Part shown: positions 47,826 through 56,059 of the stretch, piece after piece
Layout: every line of letters begins with the position of its first letter
How positions within the stretch are numbered: position 1 is the stretch's first letter
Source of the DNA: Caballeronia peredens
GTDB taxonomy: Bacteria > Pseudomonadota > Gammaproteobacteria > Burkholderiales > Burkholderiaceae
Assembly: GCA_001544595.2 (NCBI GenBank)
Contig: FCOH02000021.1
Location: forward strand, 1 to 64,000
Length of the DNA: 64,000 bases
Direction: 5' to 3'
Program-made: the position numbers and the translations under genes
Notes under the pieces: generated by a model
The model's database searches: none
Seen by the model: only the letters and a program-made list of their open reading frames with translations
Told to the model about the DNA's origin: nothing

Positions 47826-48134
47826 TCAGTACGCGGACGAAGCGGCTTTCGGCGCCGATGCAGCGTTGGGAGCGGACTTCAGTTCCGCTTCCGGCGACAG
47901 TGACAGCGGCTCGCCCGACGTATCCGGAACGGTGCCGCGGCGCGAGGCCGTTTCGTCATCGGGAGTCACGTTCGAAGGCGGCGTATTCTGGAGATCGCTG
48001 GGACGTTGCGGCAGCGGCGGCGTGGTTGGCAGATAAAGCGGACCGCGTTGCCCACAACCACCGAGCGAGAGTGTTGCGGCGGCGCCGAGGCTCAAAGCCG
48101 CTACAATCGCGCTCATCCTGAAAACGACTCGCAT
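47826..48134 (-). CDS. lptM: LPS translocon maturation chaperone LptM (YifL family lipoprotein)
   Basis: LptM is a small outer-membrane lipoprotein that helps LptD acquire its correct disulfides. The 102-residue precursor has a lipobox LGGC with lipidated Cys27, directly followed by GQRGPLYLP, the hallmark of the family. The C-terminal part is Pro/Ala-rich and probably unstructured. It is divergent from cyaY, matching the cyaY-yifL neighbourhood of enteric bacteria. Confidence 0.93.
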   Translation of the reverse strand: MRVVFRMSAIVAALSLGAAATLSLGGCGQRGPLYLPTTPPLPQRPSDLQNTPPSNVTPDDETASRRGTVPDTSGEPLSLSPEAELKSAPNAASAPKAASSAY

Positions 48135-48190
48135 GACCGTCCCTATACCGTTTAATTGCGCTTATTTGCGTTTAATCGATGGAGTTTAGC

Positions 48191-48508
48191 ATGACAGACC
48201 AGGAATACCTGACGCTGGCGGAGGCCGCGCTGACCGCCATCGAGCGCTCGGTTGACGAAGCCGAGGCCGATATCGAATTCGAGCGAAGCGGCAATGTTTT
48301 GACGCTGGAATTCGAGAATCGCACGAAGGTGATCGTGAATCTGCAGCCGCCGAAACACGAGATCTGGCTCGCTGCGAAAGCGGGCGGATTTCACTATAAG
48401 TACGTCGACGGCACGTGGCGCGATACGCGCGACAACAGCGAGTTCTTCGCGACGCTGAGCAAGTATTCGACGGAACAGGCGGGCGAGCCGGTCAAGTTCA
48501 AGGCCTGA
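48191..48508 (+). CDS. cyaY: Iron-sulfur cluster assembly protein CyaY (frataxin)
   Basis: CyaY is bacterial frataxin, an acidic iron-binding regulator of IscS. The 105-residue protein starts MTDQEYLTLAEAALTAIERSVDEAEADIEFERSGNVLTLEF, with the acidic first helix, and has the conserved IWLAAKAGGFHYKY sheet and the Trp in TWRDTRD. GGAG six bases upstream favours this ATG over one four codons earlier. Confidence 0.97.
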   Translation: MTDQEYLTLAEAALTAIERSVDEAEADIEFERSGNVLTLEFENRTKVIVNLQPPKHEIWLAAKAGGFHYKYVDGTWRDTRDNSEFFATLSKYSTEQAGEPVKFKA

Positions 48509-48527
48509 ATTCAGACGGCGAAAGCAA

Positions 48528-48556
48528 AACGAGCGGATCGTCGCGATCCGCTCGTT
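48528..48556. terminator. Bidirectional hairpin between cyaY and mrcA
   Basis: A perfect 13-bp inverted repeat (48528-48540 with 48544-48556) with a TCG loop lies between convergent cyaY and mrcA. T-runs are short, so it is a weaker terminator than others here. Confidence 0.75.
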
Positions 48557-48569
48557 CCGGTTCAGGGGT

Positions 48570-50978
48570 TCACTGCCCCTTGAACAGATTCATGATGTCC
48601 TGCTTCTCCTGCTCGCCGACTTCCGGCGCCGGCGCCGTCACGCCGGATACGCCTTCCTGCGGCGGCGCCTGACTCACGCCGATGGTCGCGATGAAGCCGT
48701 GTCCCGGCGTCATGTCGTCGAAGTAGAGCTCGCCGCCGAGCGACGTGATATCCGGTGGCGTCAGCGGCTTGTACTCCGGCACGCCCTTCAGCGCGCGCCC
48801 CATGTAGTCCATCCATACCGGCAGCGCGAGACCGCCGCCGGTTTCCTTGTCGCCCAGGCTGCGCGGATTGTCGTAGCCGATCCACGCGATCGCGACGAGC
48901 GAGCGCTGGTAGCCCGCGAACCACGCATCGCGCGAATCGTTCGTCGTGCCGGTCTTGCCGGCGAGATCGGTGCGCTTGAGCTGATTCGTCTTCGCGCCCG
49001 TGCCGCGTTGCGCGACGCTCTGCAGCAGGCTGTTCATCACGAACGCGTTACGCGGCGTGATCGCGAGCGGCGCGCTCTGTTGCGCGACGAGCGGCTGCGG
49101 ATGCGAGACGACGCGCCCGTATGGATCGGTGATATCGGCGATCACGTACGGATTCACGCGATACCCGCCGTTCGCGAACACGGCGTAGCCCGCCGCCATT
49201 TGCAGCGGCGTGACGAGACCCGCGCCGAGCGCCATCGGCAGATAGGCCGGATGACGGTCCGCGTCGAAGCCGAAGCGCGTGATGTAGTTCTGCGCGTACT
49301 TCGTGCCGATATGGCTCAGGATGCGGATCGACACCATGTTCTTCGAGCGCTGCAGCGCGGAGCGCATCGTCATCGGGCCGTCGAAGCCGCCGCCGTAGTT
49401 CTTCGGCTCCCACGCCTGCCCGCCGGTCTCGGCCGCGCTGAAGAAGAGCGGGCCGTCGTTGATGATCGTCGCGGGTGAAAGTCCTTTCTCGAGCGACGCC
49501 GAATAGATGAACGGCTTGAAGCTCGACCCCGGCTGACGCCATGCCTGCGTCACGTGATTGAACTTGTTCTTGTTGAAGTCGAAGCCGCCGACGAGCGCGC
49601 GAATCGCGCCGTCCTGCGGCACCATCGACACGAGCGCGCCTTCGACTTGCGGCAATTGCGTGACGGTCCATTCGCCGTCGTCGTCCTTCATGAGACGCAC
49701 GATCGCGCCCGGACGGATGCGCGCGTTCGGCTGCGCGCGCGAACTCAGCGCGAACTGCACGAAGCGCAGATTGTTGCCGCTGATCGTCGCCGTGTTGCCG
49801 TCGATGAAGCTCGCCTTCACTTCCTTAGGGCTCGCCGACGTCACGACCGCCGCGACGATCTCGCCGTTGTCCGGATGTTCGGCGAGCGCATCGTCGATGG
49901 CCTGTTCGCGGTCGTCCGGATTCGCCGGCAACTCGATGTAGCCTTCCGGTCCGCGATATCCGTGGCGATGCTCGTAATCCATCAGGCCACGGCGCACCGC
50001 GCGATAGGCGGCGTCCTGATCGGCGGAATCGATTGTCGTCACGACGTTCAGGCCGCGCGTGTACGCTTCCTCGCGGTATTGCGCGTACATCATCTGCCGC
50101 ACCATTTCCGCGACGTACTCGGCATGCACGCTGAACTCGCGGCCCGCGCCCTTCACGACGAGCGGCTGCTGCACCGCGCGCTCGTAGTCGTCGCGCGTGA
50201 TGAAGTTCAGGTCGAGCATGCGCTGCAGAATGTAGTCCTGCCGCACCTTCGCGCGCTTCGGATTGACGACCGGGTTATACGCCGACGGCGCCTTCGGCAG
50301 CCCGGCGAGCATCGCGGCCTCGGCGAGCGTGATGTCCTTCAGATCCTTGCCGAAGTAGACGCGTGCCGCGCTCGCGAAACCGTACGCGCGCTGCCCGAGA
50401 TAGATCTGATTCATGTAGACCTCGAGAATCTGATCTTTGGTCAGCGCGCGCTCGATCTTGTAGGCGAGCAGCATTTCGTAGATCTTGCGCGTGTAGGTCT
50501 TTTCGCTCGACAGGAAGAAGTTGCGCGCGACCTGCATCGTGATCGTGCTCGCGCCCTGCGACGCATGACCGTTGGTCAGCGCGACCGAGCCCGCGCGCAG
50601 AATGCCGGTGAGATCGACGCCGCCGTGATCGTAAAAACGCGCGTCCTCGATGGCGAGCACGGCTTTTTTCAGATGATCGGGCACGTCCTGAATGCGCACG
50701 ACGCTGCGGCGTTCCTCGCCGAATTCGCCAATCAACAGATGATCCGCCGTGTAGATGCGCAGCGGCACCTTCGGACGATAGTCCGTGAGCGCTTCGAGCG
50801 AAGGCAGATTCGGCATCGCGACGACGAGCGCATAGCCGAGCACCAGACCCGCGCAGACGATCAACGCAAAAATACTGACGCACAGGCCGAGCAGAAGCCG
50901 CGCCCACCATGGGCGCTTGGCTTTCTTTTGCCTCTCGGGCGGCGTGGACGGCGGGTTGGTCGGGGAAGAAGATTGCAT
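48570..50978 (-). CDS. mrcA: Penicillin-binding protein 1A (bifunctional transglycosylase/transpeptidase)
   Basis: PBP1A polymerises and cross-links peptidoglycan. The 802-residue protein has a cytoplasmic N-terminus and one membrane anchor (about residues 27-55). The GT51 domain has the catalytic Glu in AIEDARFYDHGGVD and the QGASTITMQVARNFFL motif. A class A PBP insert and the transpeptidase domain with Ser in QPGSSFKP and the KTG motif in GKTGTTND follow. I choose ATG 50978; one seven codons earlier is possible. It is divergent from the pil operon, as in many proteobacteria. Confidence 0.97.
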   Translation of the reverse strand: MQSSSPTNPPSTPPERQKKAKRPWWARLLLGLCVSIFALIVCAGLVLGYALVVAMPNLPSLEALTDYRPKVPLRIYTADHLLIGEFGEERRSVVRIQDVPDHLKKAVLAIEDARFYDHGGVDLTGILRAGSVALTNGHASQGASTITMQVARNFFLSSEKTYTRKIYEMLLAYKIERALTKDQILEVYMNQIYLGQRAYGFASAARVYFGKDLKDITLAEAAMLAGLPKAPSAYNPVVNPKRAKVRQDYILQRMLDLNFITRDDYERAVQQPLVVKGAGREFSVHAEYVAEMVRQMMYAQYREEAYTRGLNVVTTIDSADQDAAYRAVRRGLMDYEHRHGYRGPEGYIELPANPDDREQAIDDALAEHPDNGEIVAAVVTSASPKEVKASFIDGNTATISGNNLRFVQFALSSRAQPNARIRPGAIVRLMKDDDGEWTVTQLPQVEGALVSMVPQDGAIRALVGGFDFNKNKFNHVTQAWRQPGSSFKPFIYSASLEKGLSPATIINDGPLFFSAAETGGQAWEPKNYGGGFDGPMTMRSALQRSKNMVSIRILSHIGTKYAQNYITRFGFDADRHPAYLPMALGAGLVTPLQMAAGYAVFANGGYRVNPYVIADITDPYGRVVSHPQPLVAQQSAPLAITPRNAFVMNSLLQSVAQRGTGAKTNQLKRTDLAGKTGTTNDSRDAWFAGYQRSLVAIAWIGYDNPRSLGDKETGGGLALPVWMDYMGRALKGVPEYKPLTPPDITSLGGELYFDDMTPGHGFIATIGVSQAPPQEGVSGVTAPAPEVGEQEKQDIMNLFKGQ

Positions 50979-51228
50979 AGCACCACCAAAAACAATCACG
51001 CGATTATAGCCGCCTGGGTTTCGGACTTTTCTGAACGCTTACAACGCATGCGGCGGTCGCGCGGGCTCGCTGGTCTCTTCAAGATACCCGCGATCGTGCG
51101 CGGAAGCATCTTCTTATGGTGCGCGTTGGCCATTCGGACGAATGTTCCCGGCCGACCCTGCTCGCGACAATTCCTCCACCTCGAGCGACCGAACGGTTCG
51201 GTCCGCGGGTGAATGGAAGGAGTGGGTC
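50979..51228. promoter_or_regulatory. Divergent mrcA-pilM intergenic region
   Basis: This 250-base gap must hold promoters for mrcA (-) and the pil operon (+). AAGGAG at 51218-51223 is the pilM ribosome binding site. No clear consensus -35/-10 pair stands out on either strand. Confidence 0.4.
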
Positions 51229-52230
51229 ATGAGCAAGGAAAACGCGCTGCGCGGCGCGATGCTGACGGTCACGCGGCGCTACGCGGCGGGCGTCGACGTG
51301 GGCGAGGACGCGGTGCGGCTGGCGGTCGTGAGCAGGCGGCTGCACGCGAACGCGACGGTATGCGTCGAGCATCTGGAGTCGGTGGCGCTGCCGTCGGGCG
51401 CGGTGATCGACGGTGAGTTCGTCGATCGGCCGGTCATCGTGTCGGCGCTGCGTGAGGCGTTCGGACGCCTGCCGCCGAGCGGCGCGTGGCGCTCGCTGCG
51501 TTGCGCGATGGCGTTGCCTGCCACGGCCACGGTCACGACGCAGGTTTCGCTCGCTCGTCTGATGGAAGCGCGCGAGCCGCTGCCGCCCTCCGGCGACCAC
51601 GATCCGCGCGGCGTGCTCGAACCGGCCGTGCTCGCGGAGGCCGAACGCGCGACCGGCATCGAACGCGCGGCGCTGGCCGTCGACTGGTCCGTGCAGACGA
51701 GCGAGGACGGGCAGGCGCGCGTGGCGATCGCGGCCACGGCGCGGCGGCATGTCGAGGCGCGCGTCGAGACGGCGGCGGAGGCGGGCATCGCGCTTTCCGC
51801 CATCGATGGCGAGCCGGCTGCGGCGCTGCGCGCGATGCGTCATTGCGGCTCCGTCGAACTGGATGACGACGCGCGCTACATCGTGTGCTGGCTGGAAGGC
51901 ACGGGTCTGCACGGCTGGCTGGTCGGCGCGCGCGGCGTCGAGGGCGAACTGCGCTATCCCGCGCCGGAATATCGAAGCATCCCGGACGCGCTGCACGATC
52001 TCGTCGGCCGGCACGCGGGGCCCGATTGCATCTACGCAGGCGGCCGGCTCGAATTGCTGACGCATGCTGGCGTACCGCTGCCCGTGCTGGGCAAGACGTT
52101 CGGCTGCCCGGCGTTGCCCTTCGAAGCGGCGCCGTATTGCAACGGCGCCGCCGAGATCGCGGCCGCGCACAGGCATTCGCCGCGCTTCGCCGCTGCTTTC
52201 GGGCTTGCCTTGCGCGAGGTGATGCAATGA
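51229..52230 (+). CDS. pilM: Type IV pilus assembly protein PilM
   Basis: PilM is an actin-like cytoplasmic ATPase-fold protein that binds the N-terminus of PilN and links the alignment complex to the pilus motor. The 333-residue protein starts MSKENALRGAMLTVTRRYAAGVDVGEDAVRLAVV, with the phosphate-1-like VDVGEDAVRL. It is divergent in sequence from enteric HofM but in the right context. I choose ATG 51229 behind AAGGAG rather than the upstream ATG at 51142. It overlaps pilN by four bases. Confidence 0.85.
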   Translation: MSKENALRGAMLTVTRRYAAGVDVGEDAVRLAVVSRRLHANATVCVEHLESVALPSGAVIDGEFVDRPVIVSALREAFGRLPPSGAWRSLRCAMALPATATVTTQVSLARLMEAREPLPPSGDHDPRGVLEPAVLAEAERATGIERAALAVDWSVQTSEDGQARVAIAATARRHVEARVETAAEAGIALSAIDGEPAAALRAMRHCGSVELDDDARYIVCWLEGTGLHGWLVGARGVEGELRYPAPEYRSIPDALHDLVGRHAGPDCIYAGGRLELLTHAGVPLPVLGKTFGCPALPFEAAPYCNGAAEIAAAHRHSPRFAAAFGLALREVMQ

Positions 52231-52910
52231 CCGCCGTCATGCTCGAAGGATTCAATCTGCTTCCGTATCGGGCGCGCCGGCGTCGCGAGGCGCGGCGCCG
52301 GCGGCTCGTCACGCTCGCCGCCGCAAGCCTTGCGGGGTGCGCGGCAGTGGGCGCCGTCGCGGGCTGGGACGTGGTCGAACACATTCGTCTCGATGAGCGG
52401 CGCATGGCCCTCGAGGCGTCGTTGCGCGCGTCGAATGCGCAAGTCGATGAACACGCGCGGCTCGTGCGCGCCGAAGCCGACCGGCGGCGCGCGCGGGAGG
52501 CCGCGCAACCGCTGGCCGCGCCGCGCGAGCGTTTTCTTGCGCTGCTCGAAGCGCTCGCCGAGGCGCCGCTGCAACCGGGCGTCACGCTGCAACGCGTCTC
52601 GCAGCGAGCCGACGAGGTCGAACTGGCAGCACGTGCGCCCGATTCGCAGGCGGCGGCGCTGTGGCTCAAGCGGCTGGAGCGCGTGCGCGGCGTGGAGGCC
52701 GTGGAAGTGATCGAGATGAAGCGGCGCGCGGAGCTCGCTGCGCGCGGCCAGCGTGCGGCGCCCGTGCGTCTGGAAAATGCATCCGGGTACTACGAATTCG
52801 TGGCGCTCGTGCGCTACTCGGCGGATCGTCCGCGCGATGCTGCCGCGTCGCATCCGCCGCGGCCCGTGCTCGCGACGAATCGCCGGGTGACGCAGGGGGC
52901 GCAGCCATGA
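52227..52910 (+). CDS. pilN: Type IV pilus assembly protein PilN
   Basis: PilN is a bitopic inner-membrane protein that pairs with PilO. The 227-residue protein begins MTAVMLEGFNLLPYRARRRREARRRRL. The FNLLPYR segment is the conserved PilM-binding motif. One membrane segment (about residues 30-50) and a coiled-coil and ferredoxin-like periplasmic domain follow. It overlaps pilM and pilO by four bases each. Confidence 0.9.
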   Translation: MTAVMLEGFNLLPYRARRRREARRRRLVTLAAASLAGCAAVGAVAGWDVVEHIRLDERRMALEASLRASNAQVDEHARLVRAEADRRRAREAAQPLAAPRERFLALLEALAEAPLQPGVTLQRVSQRADEVELAARAPDSQAAALWLKRLERVRGVEAVEVIEMKRRAELAARGQRAAPVRLENASGYYEFVALVRYSADRPRDAAASHPPRPVLATNRRVTQGAQP

Positions 52911-53815
52911 ACACCCTCGCGATGAACTTACCTGCTGCCCGAAAGCGATCGCGCAATCGGCCTTCCATATGGCAACCCCTCGACGAATGGTCGCGGCGAC
53001 GTACCGCGTTCGTCGCGCTCGCTTTGGCGACCGTCGTCGCGGTGCTCGGCGTGCGCGCCTGGCGGACGTCCGACGCGAGCCAGCTCGACGCGAGCCGCAC
53101 GGCATGGACGGCTGCGCAGGCCAAAGCGCGGGACGCCGGACGCATCGCGGCCGAATTGCCGGAGCTGAGGGCGCGGGTCGCGTCGCGCGGTCTGAACCCG
53201 GAGCACTGGAGCGCGGCCGACGCACTGCGCGGCATCGCAGATCTCGCGGCGCAAAGCGGGCTGCGCGAGCCGGCGATCGAGCCCGTGTCGGGAAAAACCG
53301 GACAAGCCATAAAAGCGGGACAAACGGGATCGGGCGCCGAGCCGAAAACGCCTCCGCCGATGCCGGAGCGCGTCCTCAAGCTGCGCGCCGAGGGCAGTTT
53401 TGCCGAGATTCGCCGCTTTCTGGAAGCGCTCGGCGGGTTGCCGCGGCTCGTCGTGCCCGAAGGCGTGCAGATGCGGCGGCAGGCGGGCGCGCTCGTCATC
53501 GAAACGTCGCTGCGCGTGTTCGACACGCTGCCGGCCATTCCGCTCGCGTCGGCGCTGCCGCGCGCGAACGCGTTCATCGTCGATCCGTTCGGCAGCGACG
53601 ACGGCGCGCCGGTCGGCGACATGCTGCTCGTGGGTACATTCATCGCACCGCGTCGCGCGATGGCGCTGCTGCAAAGCGGCGCCGATGTCGACGGCTTCGC
53701 GCCGGGACAGAAGATCGGTCAGGAGCGGCTTTCACGCGTCGTGCCGCGCACGGTGGAACTCGCTCGCGACGACGGCTCCTCGCGCAAGCTGACCATCGTG
53801 GAGGATCGCCGGTGA
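52907..53815 (+). CDS. pilO: PilO with PilP-like C-terminal domain
   Basis: The 302-residue protein has a short cytoplasmic tail, one membrane segment (about residues 38-56) and a coiled coil. A PilO-type ferredoxin-like domain (about 60-215) follows. The last roughly 80 residues, beginning NAFIVDPFGSDDG and containing VGDMLLVGTFIAPRRAMALLQSGADVDGFAPGQKIGQERLSRVVPRTVELARDDG, look like the PilP HR domain. A standard PilO is about 200-215 residues and PilP is normally a separate lipoprotein. No other pilP gene is present before pilQ. The fusion reading is my inference from sequence pattern; a domain search is needed. Confidence 0.8.
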   Translation: MNTLAMNLPAARKRSRNRPSIWQPLDEWSRRRTAFVALALATVVAVLGVRAWRTSDASQLDASRTAWTAAQAKARDAGRIAAELPELRARVASRGLNPEHWSAADALRGIADLAAQSGLREPAIEPVSGKTGQAIKAGQTGSGAEPKTPPPMPERVLKLRAEGSFAEIRRFLEALGGLPRLVVPEGVQMRRQAGALVIETSLRVFDTLPAIPLASALPRANAFIVDPFGSDDGAPVGDMLLVGTFIAPRRAMALLQSGADVDGFAPGQKIGQERLSRVVPRTVELARDDGSSRKLTIVEDRR

Positions 53816-55404
53816 GCCCCATCGCACAGATTTCACGCTCGGCGGCGAGGCCGCTCGCGGCCGCGCTTGCGGCGCTATTGTTCGCGCAGGCGCCGCTTGC
53901 CGCCGAAAGCACGGAGAGCGCAGAGAGTGCGGATGCGAGCGTCGCGCTGCCGCCGCTTCCTGCCTCGTTCGATACGCTGTCAGCGGATCAGACCGCAATC
54001 GACACGGGTTCGCCGCCCGCCATCGACTCGCCGGCGGCGAAGCCCGTCGCCGAACCGGCCGCGAAGCCCGTCGCCGAAGTGGCCGCGAAGCCCGTCGCCG
54101 AAGCGGCGGAAGCGCTGGAAGGGCCGCCGGTCCCATTGCGTCCGATCGAACGTCTGAGCGGCGCAGACCCGTCGTCCGGCACGCCGCAGAACGACGGCGC
54201 AGGCAAACCGATCACGCTCGACCTCAAGAACGCCGACTTGCGCGCCGCGCTGCACACGTTCGCGCAGTTCGCGGGACTCAACATCGTCGCGAGCGAGAAA
54301 GTGCGCGGGCAGGTTTCGATGAACCTCGTCGCGGTCCCGTGGCGGCGCGCGTTCGACACCCTGCTCGAAGTGAACGGCCTCGCCATGGAGCGCCACGGCA
54401 ACGTCATCTGGGTCGCGCCGCTCGCGGAACTCGCCGCACGCGAGAAACTGCGCTTCGAGGCGCACGCGCGCGCCGCCGACCTCGAACCGCTCGCGAGCCG
54501 CACGTTCGTGCTGCGTTATGCGCGAGCCGAGGACGTGCGCAAGATGCTGACCGGCTCGGGCAATCAGCGCGTGCTTTCCAAACGCGGCTCCGCCATTGCC
54601 GATCCGCGCACGAACCTGCTCTTCGTCACCGACCTCGACGCGCGCGTGCAGCAGATCGCCGATCTCCTCGCGCTGATCGACAAGGCGGCGCCGCAAGTCA
54701 TGATCGAGGCGAAGATCGTCGAAGGCGAAGCGGGGTTGTCGCGCGATCTCGGCGTGAAGCTGGGCGTCGCGGCGCAGGCCGATCCGGCGACCGGTTTCGC
54801 GGGCGGAAAGGACGGTGTGGTATACGATTTGTCGGCGGGCCCGATCAACGGCTTCGACGCCGCGACCGCCGGACTCACGCTGTTTGTCGCGCACGCGACG
54901 CGGCTGCTCAATGTCGAGCTGAGCGCGCTGGAGGCGCAAGGTCGCGGACAGATCGTCTCGCGGCCGCGCGTCGTGACGGCGGACCGGGTGAAGTCCGTCG
55001 TCGAGCAGGGCATGGAAGTGCCGTATCAGGCGAAGGTCGGCAATGGCATGTCGGGCGTGCAGTTCCGCCGCGCAACGCTCAAACTGGAGGTCGAGCCGCA
55101 AATCACGCCGCACGGGCACGTCATTCTCGATCTCGACATCACGAAGGACAGCCTGGGCGAGCAAACGGCGAACGGGCCGGCCATTCATACGAAGCACGTC
55201 CAGACGCGCGTGGAAGTGGAAAATGGCGGCACGGTGGCGATCGGCGGCATCTATTCCGACGACGAGCGCGACGACACGACCGGCGTGCCCGGACTGTCGA
55301 AGCTGCCGGTGATCGGCTGGCTCTTTCGTCACGACGCGCGGCGGCAGTCGAAGAGCGAGCTGGTGGTCCTGATCACGCCGCACGTGATCGCGCCGGGCGG
55401 CTGA
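53812..55404 (+). CDS. pilQ: Type IV pilus secretin PilQ
   Basis: PilQ forms the outer-membrane channel for type IV pili or DNA uptake. The 530-residue precursor starts at a GTG overlapping the pilO stop and has a signal peptide to about residue 35. A Pro/Ala linker with three AKPVAE repeats (residues 76-99) follows. Then come an STN-type domain from about 134, an N1 domain (FVLRYARAEDVRKML...), and the secretin core from about 295 to the end (VPYQAKVGNGMSGVQFRRATLKLEVEPQITP, GGIYSDDERDDTTGVPGLSKLPVIGWLFRHD). It lacks the N-terminal AMIN domains of longer PilQ proteins. Confidence 0.93.
   Translation: MSPIAQISRSAARPLAAALAALLFAQAPLAAESTESAESADASVALPPLPASFDTLSADQTAIDTGSPPAIDSPAAKPVAEPAAKPVAEVAAKPVAEAAEALEGPPVPLRPIERLSGADPSSGTPQNDGAGKPITLDLKNADLRAALHTFAQFAGLNIVASEKVRGQVSMNLVAVPWRRAFDTLLEVNGLAMERHGNVIWVAPLAELAAREKLRFEAHARAADLEPLASRTFVLRYARAEDVRKMLTGSGNQRVLSKRGSAIADPRTNLLFVTDLDARVQQIADLLALIDKAAPQVMIEAKIVEGEAGLSRDLGVKLGVAAQADPATGFAGGKDGVVYDLSAGPINGFDAATAGLTLFVAHATRLLNVELSALEAQGRGQIVSRPRVVTADRVKSVVEQGMEVPYQAKVGNGMSGVQFRRATLKLEVEPQITPHGHVILDLDITKDSLGEQTANGPAIHTKHVQTRVEVENGGTVAIGGIYSDDERDDTTGVPGLSKLPVIGWLFRHDARRQSKSELVVLITPHVIAPGG
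54037..54108 (+). repeat. Three tandem 24-bp repeats inside pilQ
   Basis: Units at 54037-54060, 54061-54084 and 54085-54108 share GCGAAGCCCGTCGCCGAA and encode AKPVAEPA, AKPVAEVA and AKPVAEAA. The repeat is in frame and could expand or contract without disrupting the gene. Confidence 0.95.
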
Positions 55405-55507
55405 GGCCGGCGGCGCCCGTGGCGGCGGGCGGCGCGACTCGACAAAGCACGCGGTTTGCCCTTAAGCTGCCGCACGAACAAATTCGATCGACTGGAAGGA
55501 AACCGAG

Positions 55508-56059
55508 TTGCAGGAAGGGCACGCGAACGCGAACATTTTTTTCGTCGGACTCATGGGGGCGGGTAAAACCACCGTGGGCCGTGCGGTTGCGCGCCGTCTG
55601 CAGCGCTCGTTCATCGATTCGGATCTGGAGATCGAGGCGCGCACGGGCGCCCGCATCCCGGTGATCTGGGAACTCGAAGGCGAAACGGGTTTTCGCCAGC
55701 GCGAGGCGAACGTCATCGACGAGCTGTCGCAGCGCAGCGGCATCGTGCTCGCGACGGGCGGCGGTGCGGTGCTGCGGCCCGACAATCGCGAACATCTGAA
55801 GAATCGCGGCATCGTCATCTATCTGCGCGCCAATCCGCACGATCTCTGGCAGCGCACGCGGCGCGACAAGAACCGGCCGCTCTTGCAAACCGAAGATCCG
55901 CGCGGCAAGCTCGAAGCGCTCTTTCAGACGCGCGACCCGCTGTATCACGAATGCGCGGATTTCGTCGTGGAAACGGGGCGGCCGACCGTGAACGCGCTCG
56001 TCAATATGGTCCTGATGCAACTGGAGGTAGCCGGCGTGGTCAAGTCGGCTGAGTCATAA
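55508..56059 (+). CDS. aroK: Shikimate kinase
   Basis: AroK phosphorylates shikimate at the 3-hydroxyl in the aromatic pathway. The 183-residue protein has Walker A GLMGAGKT (residues 14-21), the shikimate-binding DSDLEIEARTG and GGGAVLRPDNRE, and the lid region RTRRDKNRPLL. The start is a TTG at 55508 with GGAAGGA just upstream, consistent with the usual N-terminus. It overlaps aroB by one base. The pilMNOPQ-aroK-aroB order is widely conserved. Confidence 0.97.
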   Translation: MQEGHANANIFFVGLMGAGKTTVGRAVARRLQRSFIDSDLEIEARTGARIPVIWELEGETGFRQREANVIDELSQRSGIVLATGGGAVLRPDNREHLKNRGIVIYLRANPHDLWQRTRRDKNRPLLQTEDPRGKLEALFQTRDPLYHECADFVVETGRPTVNALVNMVLMQLEVAGVVKSAES

